Of a stretch of 64,000 nt of DNA, positions 21,407 through 30,330 are shown piece after piece. Made by a program: the position numbers and the translations under genes. The notes under the pieces are model-generated. The model made no database searches. It saw only the letters and a list, made by a program, of their open reading frames with translations, and had not been told where the DNA came from. The stretch is taken from NCBI GenBank assembly GCA_016219185.1, contig JACRBZ010000022.1:1-64000 (forward strand), in the 5' to 3' direction. The DNA is from Deltaproteobacteria bacterium (GTDB lineage: Bacteria; Desulfobacterota; Desulfobacteria; Desulfobacterales; Desulfatirhabdiaceae). Within the stretch, counting starts at the first letter, position 1. Every line of letters begins with the position of its first letter.

Positions 21407-23053
21407 TTATTTATACTGAATCCTCAGATCTTTCTTGCTGATCTTTCCGACGCTGGTTTTGGCAATGGAGTCAACAAGAGCCACCTTGCTGGGAACGCCG
21501 TATTTGGGAATGGTTCCGTTATCCACAAACTTCATGTAGAAATCCTTCAGTTCGTCTTCAGTGACCTTTCCCTTGTATTCAGCTTTTAACACCACTAAAG
21601 CCATGGGCCTTTCTCCCCATTTTTCATCGGCAATGCCAATCACCGCAGCCTCACTGACCGCCGGATGCTGACTGATAATATCTTCCAGCTCGAGAGACGA
21701 AATCCACTCGCCACCGGTTTTAATCACATCCTTGACCCGATCTGTAATCTGCAGATATCCTTCGGTATCGATATTGCCGATGTCGCCGGTATGGAGCCAG
21801 CCGTTTTCCCAGAGCTGCTCGCTGCGTTCCGGGTCCTTCAGATACCCTTGCGTCAGCCATGGAGAACGCACCACGACTTCACCGGTGGCTTTCCCATCAT
21901 GGGAAACAGGTTTTCCTTGCGGGTCCACGATTTCAAGATTGACCATCGGAATTGGCATTCCGGTTTTGCACCGCATTTCAACCTGGCTATCAATATCCCA
22001 ATCCAGCATAAACGGCTTCATGTTGGCGGCAGTCAGGAGCGGACAGGTCTCGGACATGCCGTAAGCGGCCGTCAGGCTGATGCCCAGAGACAACGCTGCT
22101 TTGCAAAGTCCCTTGGGAAGGGCTGATCCGCCGATGATGACTTTCCATTTGGAAAGATCAAACTGCTTTACGGCCGGGCTGCTGACCAGCATGTGAATAA
22201 TGGTGGGAACACAGTGTGAAAAAGTGACTTTTTCCGTTGCAATCAGCTTGAGCAGCACAGCCGGTTCGTATTTGCCCGGATAGACCTGTTTGACTCCCAA
22301 AAGCGTGCACAGATAAGGAATGCCCCATGCGTGGACATGGAACATCGGAGTCATGGGCATATAGACATCGCCTGAATTCAGATTGAGCTGGGATTTATAA
22401 ATACACAGGCCACTCATGAGCCCGTAAGTGTGAAGAACAAGCTGGCGATGGCTGTAGTATACACCTTTTGGCATTCCCGTAGTGCCCGTGGTGTAAAATG
22501 TGGTGGCCATGGCGTCTTCGTCGAAATCCGGGAAATCATAATTGGCGCTGCACGCGGAAAGCAGGGCTTCATATTCTCCCGAAAGCTCAAGGGATGTTGG
22601 CGGCGCCTGATCCGCATCTGTCAGGAGGACAAATTTCTTGACGGTTTTAATTTGATCTTTGATGGTTTCCAGCATGGGAAGAAAATCGGAATTGACCAGA
22701 ATAATATCGTCTTCCGCATGATTGATGGTATATGCAAGCTGTTCCGGCGACAGCCGGATGTTAATGGTGTGGAGGACCGCCCCCATCATGGGAACAGCAA
22801 AGAAACATTCCAGATACCGGTGGCTGTCCCAATCCATGACCGCAACGGTATTTCCAGAAGCAACTCCCAATTTTTCCAGCATATTGGCCAGTTGCGACAC
22901 CCTGCTGTTCAGAGCTTCGTAATTATAGCGCATCTTGTCCCGATAGATAATTTCCTGCTTGGGCGCATACACCAGAGGCATGCGAAGGATGTTTTTGATC
23001 AGCAGGGGATAGGCATAGGCAGATGGAGTTCGTTCAATTTTTCGGATAGGCAT
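21407..23053 (-). CDS. Acyl-CoA synthetase (AMP-forming)
   Basis: Adenylates a fatty acid or similar carboxylate and transfers it to CoA. The 548 residues show the P-loop-like motif YTTGTTGMPKGVYYSHR, the AYGMSETCPLL motif, the hinge TGDIGNIDTEGYL, and the C-terminal catalytic lysine context KTSVGKISKKDLR. The length and motifs fit the medium/long-chain group. The ATG at 23053 is chosen for the AGGAGG six bases upstream. It follows the PLP decarboxylase gene on the same strand. Confidence 0.92.
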   Translation of the reverse strand: MPIRKIERTPSAYAYPLLIKNILRMPLVYAPKQEIIYRDKMRYNYEALNSRVSQLANMLEKLGVASGNTVAVMDWDSHRYLECFFAVPMMGAVLHTINIRLSPEQLAYTINHAEDDIILVNSDFLPMLETIKDQIKTVKKFVLLTDADQAPPTSLELSGEYEALLSACSANYDFPDFDEDAMATTFYTTGTTGMPKGVYYSHRQLVLHTYGLMSGLCIYKSQLNLNSGDVYMPMTPMFHVHAWGIPYLCTLLGVKQVYPGKYEPAVLLKLIATEKVTFSHCVPTIIHMLVSSPAVKQFDLSKWKVIIGGSALPKGLCKAALSLGISLTAAYGMSETCPLLTAANMKPFMLDWDIDSQVEMRCKTGMPIPMVNLEIVDPQGKPVSHDGKATGEVVVRSPWLTQGYLKDPERSEQLWENGWLHTGDIGNIDTEGYLQITDRVKDVIKTGGEWISSLELEDIISQHPAVSEAAVIGIADEKWGERPMALVVLKAEYKGKVTEDELKDFYMKFVDNGTIPKYGVPSKVALVDSIAKTSVGKISKKDLRIQYK

Positions 23054-23096
23054 GTTTCCTCCTTTAATAGAAATGCAATTAACCAATGAATAACAT

Positions 23097-23123
23097 TAAA
23101 AAAAACGTGACCTGAAAACAGGT
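23097..23123 (-). terminator. Small hairpin plus T-run after the PLP decarboxylase
   Basis: Reading leftward, ACCTG-TTTT-CAGGT is followed by CACG and a run of eight or nine T. The stem is only 5 bp, so termination may be partial and allow read-through into the acyl-CoA synthetase gene. Confidence 0.45.
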
Positions 23124-23132
23124 TTTTCATTT

Positions 23133-24812
23133 TCACAACTCAATTGATTCATTGATGATCCGACGGTAGATCTCTTCCTGTTCATCTAGAATCTCGCGAA
23201 GCACACCAGGGGTTGTCATGGGATTCATGATCACACATCGAAAAACAACGATATCCTGTCCCGGATATTGATGAACTCTCAGGGTGGTTCGGGATACAAA
23301 GCTTTTTCCGGCTTCACGCTGGAGTTGCTGGACTTTACGCGTAATGGCGTTGATCTGATCATTGATACCGAGCGCTTCCTCAGCGGTCCCCTGTTCAAGC
23401 CGGAACCTGCCAGGAGATCTCTTGGCCGGGGGAACGAGTCTATACGTGAGGATATTGAGTTCAGGCGGCGTAATCAATTCAAAAAGCGGCCTTCCTTGAA
23501 TTTCCGCTGCAAACTGCCGGGCGACTTCGATGCCATGCTCGATCAGCAAGGCATACCCCTGAGTGCCCATAATCTTCAGGGTGCTGTCGAGAATCAGCGA
23601 ACTGGCTTCACGCGAGCCGGACAACGATTTTCTTCCCAGATCCACGGACCCCGGCCGGTTGACATAGCCGGCATGATACTCGACGGCATCCAGTTTCTTC
23701 GGATCTTTGAAATACACCATTCCACACGTCATGGGCATGTAAAACTGCTTGTGGCCATCTATGGTCACGCTGTCTGCCTGCTCGATTCCGGCAACTAAAT
23801 GCCGGTATTTATCCGACATCAGGGTTGGACCTCCCCAGGCCGCATCCACGTGAAAGTGAATGCGGTGTTCGGCACAGATTGCCGCCAGTTGACACAGAGG
23901 ATCAACAGATCCGGTCTCCGTGGTTCCGGCAATTCCCACAACAGCCAGAACTCGGGTTTTTTTGCCGCTATCATGATACTCAGCAATCTTTTGCCTCAGA
24001 CAATTCAGGTCCATCCGGTTATGCGCGTCAACCTCAACCGCGATCACATTCCGGTTCCCAATTCCCAGAACTCCGCCCGCTTTTTTAAGGGAGTAATGAC
24101 CTAATCTGGATACCAGCACAACCAGCCGTTCAATTCCATACGCCCGGTAGGCTGCCGAAAGCCCTTCTTTCTCAATTCCCTCAAAATGATCTCTGGCAGC
24201 CAGTAATGAATTGCGGGCGACCCAGAGCGCCGTGATATTGGCCAGCGTCCCGTCTTCAATAAAACACCCCAGCGAGGTCTGCGGGTTCTGCACATGCTGC
24301 TGATAGAAGGCCTCGCTTTCCTGATATATCAGACGATGAATCTTGGCCAGTACCTGCTTTTCAATAACGGAGACCACCTTTGAAGTCTCCAGCTTGATGA
24401 CATTCTGATTCAGGGCCGCAATAATCGTTTTAAGATGAACCATGAAAAAAGGAAGGGCCGAAGTCATGTGTCCCACAAAATATGGAGAGGCTACATTCAC
24501 CGCATGAGGGGCGATATCTTCTATCAGATCGGTAATCACATCGGCCAGTTTTTTTTCCGGATGTTTTCCGATCGTTGAACTGGTAAAGTGTTCCGACAAT
24601 TCCTTCAAACTGATTTCCTGGGTGACGCCAACATGCCGGGTTAAAAATTCATGAAGTCCGAACAGAATCTTTTCCATGTACTTCAACAGTGTCAGCCGCG
24701 CGGCATCGCTTTCCGGCCGAATAAAGATTCGCATCAGGGCATCGCGGTCAGCAACCAGTTGTGTGGACCTATGCCTGGAAACCGGATGTTTTGAGAGATT
24801 AGAAGTTGTCAT
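23133..24812 (-). CDS. panP: Group II PLP-dependent decarboxylase, PanP-like (aspartate 1-decarboxylase)
   Basis: Likely makes beta-alanine from aspartate for pantothenate and CoA. The 559 residues show the PLP-stacking H240, the HVDAAWGG motif at 321-328 that binds the pyridine nitrogen, and the Schiff-base lysine in TIDGHK (K355). The long N-terminal region (about 1-100, before NVASPYFVGHM) and the length match the PanP subfamily better than glutamate or tyrosine decarboxylases. Substrate choice within group II cannot be proven by eye, so glutamate or an aromatic amino acid remain possible. Confidence 0.72.
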   Translation of the reverse strand: MTTSNLSKHPVSRHRSTQLVADRDALMRIFIRPESDAARLTLLKYMEKILFGLHEFLTRHVGVTQEISLKELSEHFTSSTIGKHPEKKLADVITDLIEDIAPHAVNVASPYFVGHMTSALPFFMVHLKTIIAALNQNVIKLETSKVVSVIEKQVLAKIHRLIYQESEAFYQQHVQNPQTSLGCFIEDGTLANITALWVARNSLLAARDHFEGIEKEGLSAAYRAYGIERLVVLVSRLGHYSLKKAGGVLGIGNRNVIAVEVDAHNRMDLNCLRQKIAEYHDSGKKTRVLAVVGIAGTTETGSVDPLCQLAAICAEHRIHFHVDAAWGGPTLMSDKYRHLVAGIEQADSVTIDGHKQFYMPMTCGMVYFKDPKKLDAVEYHAGYVNRPGSVDLGRKSLSGSREASSLILDSTLKIMGTQGYALLIEHGIEVARQFAAEIQGRPLFELITPPELNILTYRLVPPAKRSPGRFRLEQGTAEEALGINDQINAITRKVQQLQREAGKSFVSRTTLRVHQYPGQDIVVFRCVIMNPMTTPGVLREILDEQEEIYRRIINESIEL

Positions 24813-24948
24813 AAATCATGGCCTCATAAAACGTCAAAGATAATTTGATCATAATCTTATTGATTTTATCATGTGGGTTATTATAGGAATCATTTAACGA
24901 TCAATTCATTATTGTGATAACCTTATAGCAAGCAATCAGGAGAATTTC

Positions 24949-25284
24949 ATGGAAATAATTAAATCCGGAAAAGAAAACAATGCGCTCATAGTCAAGATCA
25001 GCGGAAGAATGGATGCTGTAACTGCTCCAGAATTTGAAAAAGCTTTAGGCGCGTGGATTGATGAAAGTGAAAAATACTTCGTAGTGGATCTAAGTTCTTT
25101 GGAGTATATCAGCAGCGCCGGCCTTAGGAGCATTCTGATTATCGCGAAAAAACTGAAAGCTCTGAACGGAAAGATTGTTCTGGCAGCCATGGAGGAATCT
25201 GTAAACGAAGTTTTCGAGATTTCAGGGTTTAATTCCATTATTCCCATTAATGACTCTGTGCAGGCCGCAATCCGTCACTTTTAA
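24949..25284 (+). CDS. STAS-domain anti-sigma factor antagonist
   Basis: A single STAS domain of 111 residues, similar to SpoIIAA and RsbV. The phosphoacceptor loop reads YISSAGLR (53-60), with Ser56 in the position phosphorylated by cognate kinases; the usual preceding Asp is replaced by Ser55. AGGAG lies seven bases upstream of the ATG. The next gene encodes a matching anti-sigma kinase, so the two probably form a partner switch. Confidence 0.9.
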   Translation: MEIIKSGKENNALIVKISGRMDAVTAPEFEKALGAWIDESEKYFVVDLSSLEYISSAGLRSILIIAKKLKALNGKIVLAAMEESVNEVFEISGFNSIIPINDSVQAAIRHF

Positions 25285-25347
25285 CAATTTTTATAACGGA
25301 TCAATTTCGGAATCCGTAACATCCAACTGGAATTTTCGGGGTCTTCC

Positions 25348-25761
25348 ATGTCCAGTATTCAACTACCAGCTAAAATAGAAAACATGGAGCTATTGGTTCA
25401 GTTTATTTCTGACATTGCCAGAAAACTTGGCTTTTCTGGCAAACGCGTCAAGGAAATCGAGTTGGCCACTGAAGAGGCACTTGTAAACATCATCAATTAT
25501 GCCTATCCGGATCATTCCGGCGATATCAAGGTTACCTGCACGCAAGATCCATCCAAAGCACTTGTTATTAAAATCGAAGATACCGGCATAGCCTTTGATA
25601 TCTCCTCTTTAAAAGATCCTGATATTTCCGCTGGCATCTCTGACCGAGAAGTAGGGGGCCTTGGCGTTTTTCTGATCCGAAAATTAATGGACAAGGTCCG
25701 GTACCACCGTAAAAACAAAAAAAACATTCTTGAATTGGTTATTCATATCCCCACGAAATAA
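25348..25761 (+). CDS. RsbW/SpoIIAB-type ATP-binding anti-sigma kinase
   Basis: A cytoplasmic HATPase_c_2 protein of 137 residues. The N-box region reads ELATEEALVNIINYAYPD, the G1 motif appears as IEDTGIAFD and the G2 glycines as GGLGVFLIRKLMD. It should phosphorylate the STAS protein encoded 63 bases upstream. No SpoIIE-type phosphatase or sigma factor gene is adjacent, so the output of the switch lies elsewhere. Confidence 0.9.
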   Translation: MSSIQLPAKIENMELLVQFISDIARKLGFSGKRVKEIELATEEALVNIINYAYPDHSGDIKVTCTQDPSKALVIKIEDTGIAFDISSLKDPDISAGISDREVGGLGVFLIRKLMDKVRYHRKNKKNILELVIHIPTK

Positions 25762-25852
25762 TCTTCAGAAGGCTGACGACACAAAAAAATGGATAACGTT
25801 TGCTGAGCATTCCAGACTTATAAAAATATATTTTTTGCCAATTAAGGATATT

Positions 25853-26743
25853 ATGAGAATTGTAACCCGATCCGATTTTGACAGCGTGGTCTGCGCTGTC
25901 CTTCTCTATGAAGCTTTGAATATTCATGAGCCAGTCAAGTGGGTTGAGCCCAGTGATATCCAAAAAGGCCTTGTGGATATTCATGAAGGCGATATTATCG
26001 CCAATCTTCCATTCGCTCCAGGCTGTTCCCTATGGTTTGATCACCATTTTTCCAATCAGGGAGCGCAATCCTTCACAGGCGTTTTTCGAATAGCTCCTTC
26101 TGCCGCAGGAATCATTTTTGACCATTACCGCGACAGATTTCAACGGGATTATACGGAACTGGTTCAGGCCGCTGATAAAATTGATTCAGCGGATCTGACT
26201 CAGGAAGAGGTACTATACCCGGAACGCCATCCCTATATCCTGCTTTCCATGACCATCGGCAGCCAAATCAACTCCGATGAACCTTACTGGAACCATCTGG
26301 TTGATCTTTTAAGAATCCTGCCGATCCATAAAGTCATGGAAGATCAAGCGGTGAAAGCCCACTGCAATGCGGTTATCAATGAAAACATCAAGTATCAAAC
26401 CCATCTCAAAGAACGCACCCAATGCCTCGGTCATGTTGCGGTTACTGACTTTCGCTCCTTAACTCCGCCCCCTTCCGGAAACCGCTTTATGGTCTATTCC
26501 CTGTTTCCCGAGTGCTCGGTTCAGGTAAAGATACGCCTCGATTCCAATCGCCCCGATATGGTCCTGGTCAGCGTGGGTCACAGCATTTTTAACAAGACCT
26601 GCAAGGTCAACGTCGGTCAGCTGCTGACTATATATGAAGGCGGCGGCCATAAAGCCGCAGGCGCATGCCGTTTTCACATCTCCAAGGCAGATCAGTACAT
26701 CCCTCAAATTCTGGATGCCCTCATGCGGAATTCAGATCACTGA
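25853..26743 (+). CDS. DHH-family phosphoesterase, exopolyphosphatase-like
   Basis: A 296-residue DHH/DHHA1-type protein. Metal-binding residues are visible in S7-D8-F9-D10 near the N-terminus and D63-H64-H65, and the C-terminal DHHA1 glycine motif reads GGGHKAAGACRF. Relatives hydrolyse oligoribonucleotides, cyclic dinucleotide products or polyphosphate; the substrate here is not evident. The ATG at 25853 has AAGGA just upstream and fits the conserved N-terminus. A longer reading frame exists but would overlap the preceding gene. Confidence 0.85.
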   Translation: MRIVTRSDFDSVVCAVLLYEALNIHEPVKWVEPSDIQKGLVDIHEGDIIANLPFAPGCSLWFDHHFSNQGAQSFTGVFRIAPSAAGIIFDHYRDRFQRDYTELVQAADKIDSADLTQEEVLYPERHPYILLSMTIGSQINSDEPYWNHLVDLLRILPIHKVMEDQAVKAHCNAVINENIKYQTHLKERTQCLGHVAVTDFRSLTPPPSGNRFMVYSLFPECSVQVKIRLDSNRPDMVLVSVGHSIFNKTCKVNVGQLLTIYEGGGHKAAGACRFHISKADQYIPQILDALMRNSDH

Positions 26744-26834
26744 CAGCCGCTACCCGCCAAAATTAAAAACCCAAAATCAAAAATATGCTCTGATCTTCTC
26801 AAATTCCGCAACGATATTCCGGAGCACGCCATCA

Positions 26835-27533
26835 TCAGGTAATTTTTAACCACATGCTGGCTTCGGTCCCAGAAGGCAGTCGATTAATCAATTCGATACG
26901 GCCTTCCATCTGGCTGAGCATCTTTCGAGAGATGGAAAGCCCTAACCCGGAATGGCCTTCCCGTGTGGTAAAAAATGGCAGAAATACTTTTGACTGGATT
27001 TCAGCAGGGATACCCGGCCCATTATCAAGGACCTGCACCACGAGACTGCCGGGATGCGTAAAGGCCGCCAGTTCAATTTCCGGTGATTCAGCCCCCGTAA
27101 CCGCATCAACGGCATTGTCAAAAAGGTGGCCCAGAATCTGATAGATGGCTGCAGGACTGATCAGAATACTATAGGGTTCGGCCTGAATATGCTGCTTGAA
27201 ACCGATCTGTTTTCCGGTAAGCCTGGATTCGGCCAGACCAACGCATTCTTTCCAGAAGGAAATCATGGGAATCTCTTGAGTTTCACCGACCACGGCGCGT
27301 GCGTAAGATCGCATGGCATCAAGGAATCTATGCTGGCGTCCGACCTGTTCCGATGCCCGATGCAAAAACTCCAGTTTGGTTGAATCGTTAAACGCTCCAT
27401 AATTACTGATTAAAACATCCAAGGTCATATTCAACGTATTGACCGTGTTCCCGAATTCATGACGCAACGTGGAAAATATCTGCTCCAGATCTTCAATCAG
27501 GTGTGTCGTATCAGTCACGGCAGACGATCTCAT
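26835..27533 (-). CDS. Soluble histidine kinase without sensor domain
   Basis: A cytoplasmic kinase of 232 residues. The phosphoacceptor helix carries His25 in LRHEFGNTVN. The ATPase domain shows N (HLFDNAVDAV), G1 (VLDNGPGIP), F (FLPFFTT) and G2 (GHSGLGLSIS) boxes. Its start overlaps the response-regulator stop as ATGA, so the two are coupled. With no input domain of its own it may receive signals through the regulator's DUF4388 and Roadblock parts. Confidence 0.9.
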   Translation of the reverse strand: MRSSAVTDTTHLIEDLEQIFSTLRHEFGNTVNTLNMTLDVLISNYGAFNDSTKLEFLHRASEQVGRQHRFLDAMRSYARAVVGETQEIPMISFWKECVGLAESRLTGKQIGFKQHIQAEPYSILISPAAIYQILGHLFDNAVDAVTGAESPEIELAAFTHPGSLVVQVLDNGPGIPAEIQSKVFLPFFTTREGHSGLGLSISRKMLSQMEGRIELINRLPSGTEASMWLKIT

Positions 27534-28798
27534 TCTCTCGAAAGCAGCTGCCGGATTTTATCCAGATATTTGACAATGACCAGCCGGACATTCCCCAGTG
27601 TGGACTGCCGATTCACCACAAGCCCTATATAATAGGATTTGGCCACCAGTCGGCAAACCATCCAGGCACTGCTAGCCTGAATAATTGTTTCTTCAAGCTC
27701 TCCAGCCCCTTCGATGTCCTTCATGGATTTATCCAATAATCCCATTATCATGGAAGACTTTGCGGCAAATGCATCGGAAGGGATTTTAGAGGGGTTGTGT
27801 TCAGCGATTACAATGCCATCCATATCCATAAGGGCAATCATCATTACGCCATTCATCTCTGCCGCCATATTTTTGAAAAGATCGGCAATCAGTTTCAAAG
27901 TTGGGTTACCAGTTCCGGGATGATCACATTCAGGCAAGCGATGCTCAATAACATCTTGATTTTCCTTGGGTAGCAAAACAGTCGGACCTGGACATTCCGG
28001 AATGATCCAATCCGGTTCAACAGCCTTCTGGGGTTCTATTGGGGGCAATTGGTCGTTGTCCATGTTTAATGAAATAAGGGTTTCTTCAATCGATTCATCA
28101 AAAACGCTTAAATCTTTTTCCTGATTTTTCTCGTCTTTCCGACGTGCAGCTTCCATCAGAATGTTCATCAGCTCTGAGTTAATGCGCTTTGTGATTTTAT
28201 GAACAGGAAGGTCCTTGAATGAAAGCCTTACCTGGGTCCACATGACCATCTCAATGGCAGCTTCTTCTCCCACCAGAGTACCACAGACGGCATCATGCAA
28301 ACGTCCCTGATAAAAAAAATATAAACCTCTTTTTTTTTGGGCACGAACTTCAAAAAGACAGGTTTTTTCTTCCATTTCGATAAGCTGGAGAAAGCTCCCC
28401 ACCGAGATTCCGGTTATGGTTCCGCTCTGAGAACTTCGCTGTAATCCTTCTTCAATGCTTTCAAACAGTTCATTAAAATCAATCGGTTTATCCAAAAAAC
28501 CAATGATACCAATGGATTCAAACTGCCCTTCGATTTCCCGGGTCCCATAAGCACTCATAACGATGGCGGGAATAGCGGGAAAATTTGCATTCATATAGAC
28601 CAGAAGCTCAAATCCGCCCATTTCCGGCATTCGAATATCGGTCACCACCAGATCAATCGGATAGGTCGTTAGAATTCCAATCGCTTTTTTTCCATCTTCT
28701 GCCGTAAAGAGATTAAAGCGGTCCTTATAAGGCTCAAAACCAGCCTTTATGCTGAGAAGTAAAGATGTTTCATCATCAACAATCAGGACATTTTTCAT
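27530..28798 (-). CDS. Response regulator REC-DUF4388-Roadblock fusion
   Basis: A 422-residue signalling protein. An N-terminal receiver (1-125) has acidic pocket D8-D9, phosphoacceptor D54 and the conserved Lys in FLDKP. A DUF4388 (PATAN-type) domain spans about 130-225. After a charged linker, a C-terminal Roadblock/LC7-like domain (about 300-420) contains MALMDMDGIVIAEH-type sequence, residues being approximate. Roadblock domains usually regulate small GTPases such as MglA. No DNA-binding domain is present, so output is probably by protein contact. Confidence 0.85.
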   Translation of the reverse strand: MKNVLIVDDETSLLLSIKAGFEPYKDRFNLFTAEDGKKAIGILTTYPIDLVVTDIRMPEMGGFELLVYMNANFPAIPAIVMSAYGTREIEGQFESIGIIGFLDKPIDFNELFESIEEGLQRSSQSGTITGISVGSFLQLIEMEEKTCLFEVRAQKKRGLYFFYQGRLHDAVCGTLVGEEAAIEMVMWTQVRLSFKDLPVHKITKRINSELMNILMEAARRKDEKNQEKDLSVFDESIEETLISLNMDNDQLPPIEPQKAVEPDWIIPECPGPTVLLPKENQDVIEHRLPECDHPGTGNPTLKLIADLFKNMAAEMNGVMMIALMDMDGIVIAEHNPSKIPSDAFAAKSSMIMGLLDKSMKDIEGAGELEETIIQASSAWMVCRLVAKSYYIGLVVNRQSTLGNVRLVIVKYLDKIRQLLSRE

Positions 28799-28908
28799 GA
28801 GTTTTCTGACTCCGGAGAAGGTCGTAAAAAAAAATCAAAAACGAATTTCTCTTTATCGGCAAAAATAGAAAACAGGACATCTTAAAACACGTTCGATTTG
28901 CAGATCCG

Positions 28909-29307
28909 TCATCCTTCAAAAGACGCAGAAATATATAACTGCGGCGGTGTGATGAGGTGTTTTTTTACAAAACACATTTCAGCGGTTCGAATAACTGCTG
29001 ATTTGTATTTTTCCGGAAAACCCGAAGGCAGCTTGATCTGAATATCGATTTTTTCAACCATATGCGTGGCAGCATTCCGGATAAAACTGAGAATCAGACG
29101 AAGATCTGCCGTATCAATCCGACGTTCATTGCAAAAAGAAGAAACATAAATCCCCGCGCAAGTGCCGATAGATGCCAGAAAGAGGTCAAACGGTTCTGGC
29201 GCGGTATTTTCCCCGCCTTCGCTAACAGGTTGATCCGTATGAACCGTAAACCCTTTATAATTTGAATCCACTTTTTTATTACCAGGGAACGTGATCATCA
29301 TATCCAT
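28909..29307 (-). CDS. OsmC/Ohr-family protein
   Basis: A small cytoplasmic protein of 132 residues, probably a thiol-dependent peroxide reductase. The two OsmC-type cysteines are C50 (ASIGTC) and C59 (SSFC), the second nine residues after the first. The ATG at 29307 has GGAG eight bases upstream and matches the family's N-terminus; the longer frame adds 26 residues with no conserved features. A single gene between the regulator gene and a YqaA-type gene. Confidence 0.85.
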   Translation of the reverse strand: MDMMITFPGNKKVDSNYKGFTVHTDQPVSEGGENTAPEPFDLFLASIGTCAGIYVSSFCNERRIDTADLRLILSFIRNAATHMVEKIDIQIKLPSGFPEKYKSAVIRTAEMCFVKKHLITPPQLYISASFEG

Positions 29308-29518
29308 CGTCAGATCTCCTATCGTGTTTAAAGGCACATCATTGAAAAACAGGATCCGGCAAGTCGGGCTTCTTACCTGAGACAATGGGGCGCCTCGTTT
29401 TTCTGTCGGCTGCCCCGCTTCCTTATTTCGTTGTGCTGGAAACCCAGGGGTTATATGAATCCCGATCCACGTTTTTCTTATGCTTTTTACTGTAATAAAT
29501 CAATAATGAACATTGCTG

Positions 29519-29953
29519 TTACATCACCAGCACCGCCAGCAGTCCATAACGAATCAGTTTGCCGACGAATACAAGCAGCAAAAAAACGCCGAAATGGATG
29601 CGGAGCAGTCCGCCTGCCAGGCAGAGCGGATCCCCCACAATGGGAAGCCAGGAAAACAACAGGGACCATGCCCCGAACTTTGCGTAGAACATTTCAGCGC
29701 GTTTCCGTGAAAGCTCATCAAATCGAAGCAGTTTCCGAATCACCCAGGCGCTGCCATAAGCACCAATCCCATAAGTGGTGCAGGCCCCCAGGGTATTACC
29801 CGCTGTAGCCGTGGACACGGAAAGAACAGGATCGAATCCTTTTATAACCATTGCAACCAGAAGCCATTCCGAGCCAAGGGGAATAATGGTGGAAGCCAAA
29901 AAACTTAATATAAAGAGCACGCCATAGCCATAATGCGATAAAAATGTCATCAT
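29519..29953 (-). CDS. YqaA/DedA-related membrane protein
   Basis: An integral membrane protein of 144 residues with four to five hydrophobic segments. It carries the SNARE-associated (DedA superfamily) hallmarks: an N-terminal re-entrant-like FLASTIIPLGSEWLL, a G-x-x-x-G region (GNTLGACTTYGIG), and FSWLPIVGDPLCLAGGLLR. DedA relatives handle lipid scrambling or membrane homeostasis; the exact role is unknown. It is divergent from the selB operon. Confidence 0.85.
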   Translation of the reverse strand: MMTFLSHYGYGVLFILSFLASTIIPLGSEWLLVAMVIKGFDPVLSVSTATAGNTLGACTTYGIGAYGSAWVIRKLLRFDELSRKRAEMFYAKFGAWSLLFSWLPIVGDPLCLAGGLLRIHFGVFLLLVFVGKLIRYGLLAVLVM

Positions 29954-30043
29954 TAAAAACAGATACCCTGATGCGGTTGAAGCGACATGTCGGAAAAAAA
30001 TTCTCGGCCCGTCGGCTCCTGGCGACTTTCATATAAACGTCTA

Positions 30044-30072
30044 TTGACCCGATTTGCCTTCTACTATAAATT
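30044..30072 (+). promoter_or_regulatory. Promoter of the selB operon
   Basis: TTGACC (30044-30049) is followed by TATAAATT at 30065-30072, so spacing is 15 to 17 bases depending on which overlapping -10 is used. It lies just upstream of the small membrane-protein gene that heads the operon and points rightward. Confidence 0.5.
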
Positions 30073-30088
30073 ATAATGATGGAAGAAT

Positions 30089-30289
30089 ATGAAGTCGTCA
30101 ACAGTGAAAGGCTATAGTGTGACACGTTTTTATATTTTTATTTTAAGAGTCATTCTGGGAGCGGCATTTGCGGTAATTCTCATGCGCATGTTTTATCCCC
30201 AAACCCAGATGATTTATACAGTGGGACTTTGGGGGCTTCTGGTAGGTATGGCCTATGTGTTTGAATATTTAAGAGCAAGGAAACCATAA
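30089..30289 (+). CDS. Small two-helix membrane protein
   Basis: A 66-residue protein with two hydrophobic helices (about 12-32 and 38-58) joined by a short PQTQM loop and ending in basic residues. I do not recognise the family. It precedes selB by 41 bases on the same strand, so it is likely the first gene of the selenium operon. Its ATG lies close behind the predicted promoter, so the 5' leader would be very short. Confidence 0.55.
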   Translation: MKSSTVKGYSVTRFYIFILRVILGAAFAVILMRMFYPQTQMIYTVGLWGLLVGMAYVFEYLRARKP

Positions 30290-30330
30290 ACACATTGCCC
30301 GGAAAATCACGCTGAAGGAGCAACATACCA

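Noticed and set aside
24814-24842. Possible third end of the inverted-repeat element (CATGGCCTCATAAAACGTCAAAG)
   Set aside because: Only one end matches loosely, no partner end or internal segments are found nearby; it could be chance.
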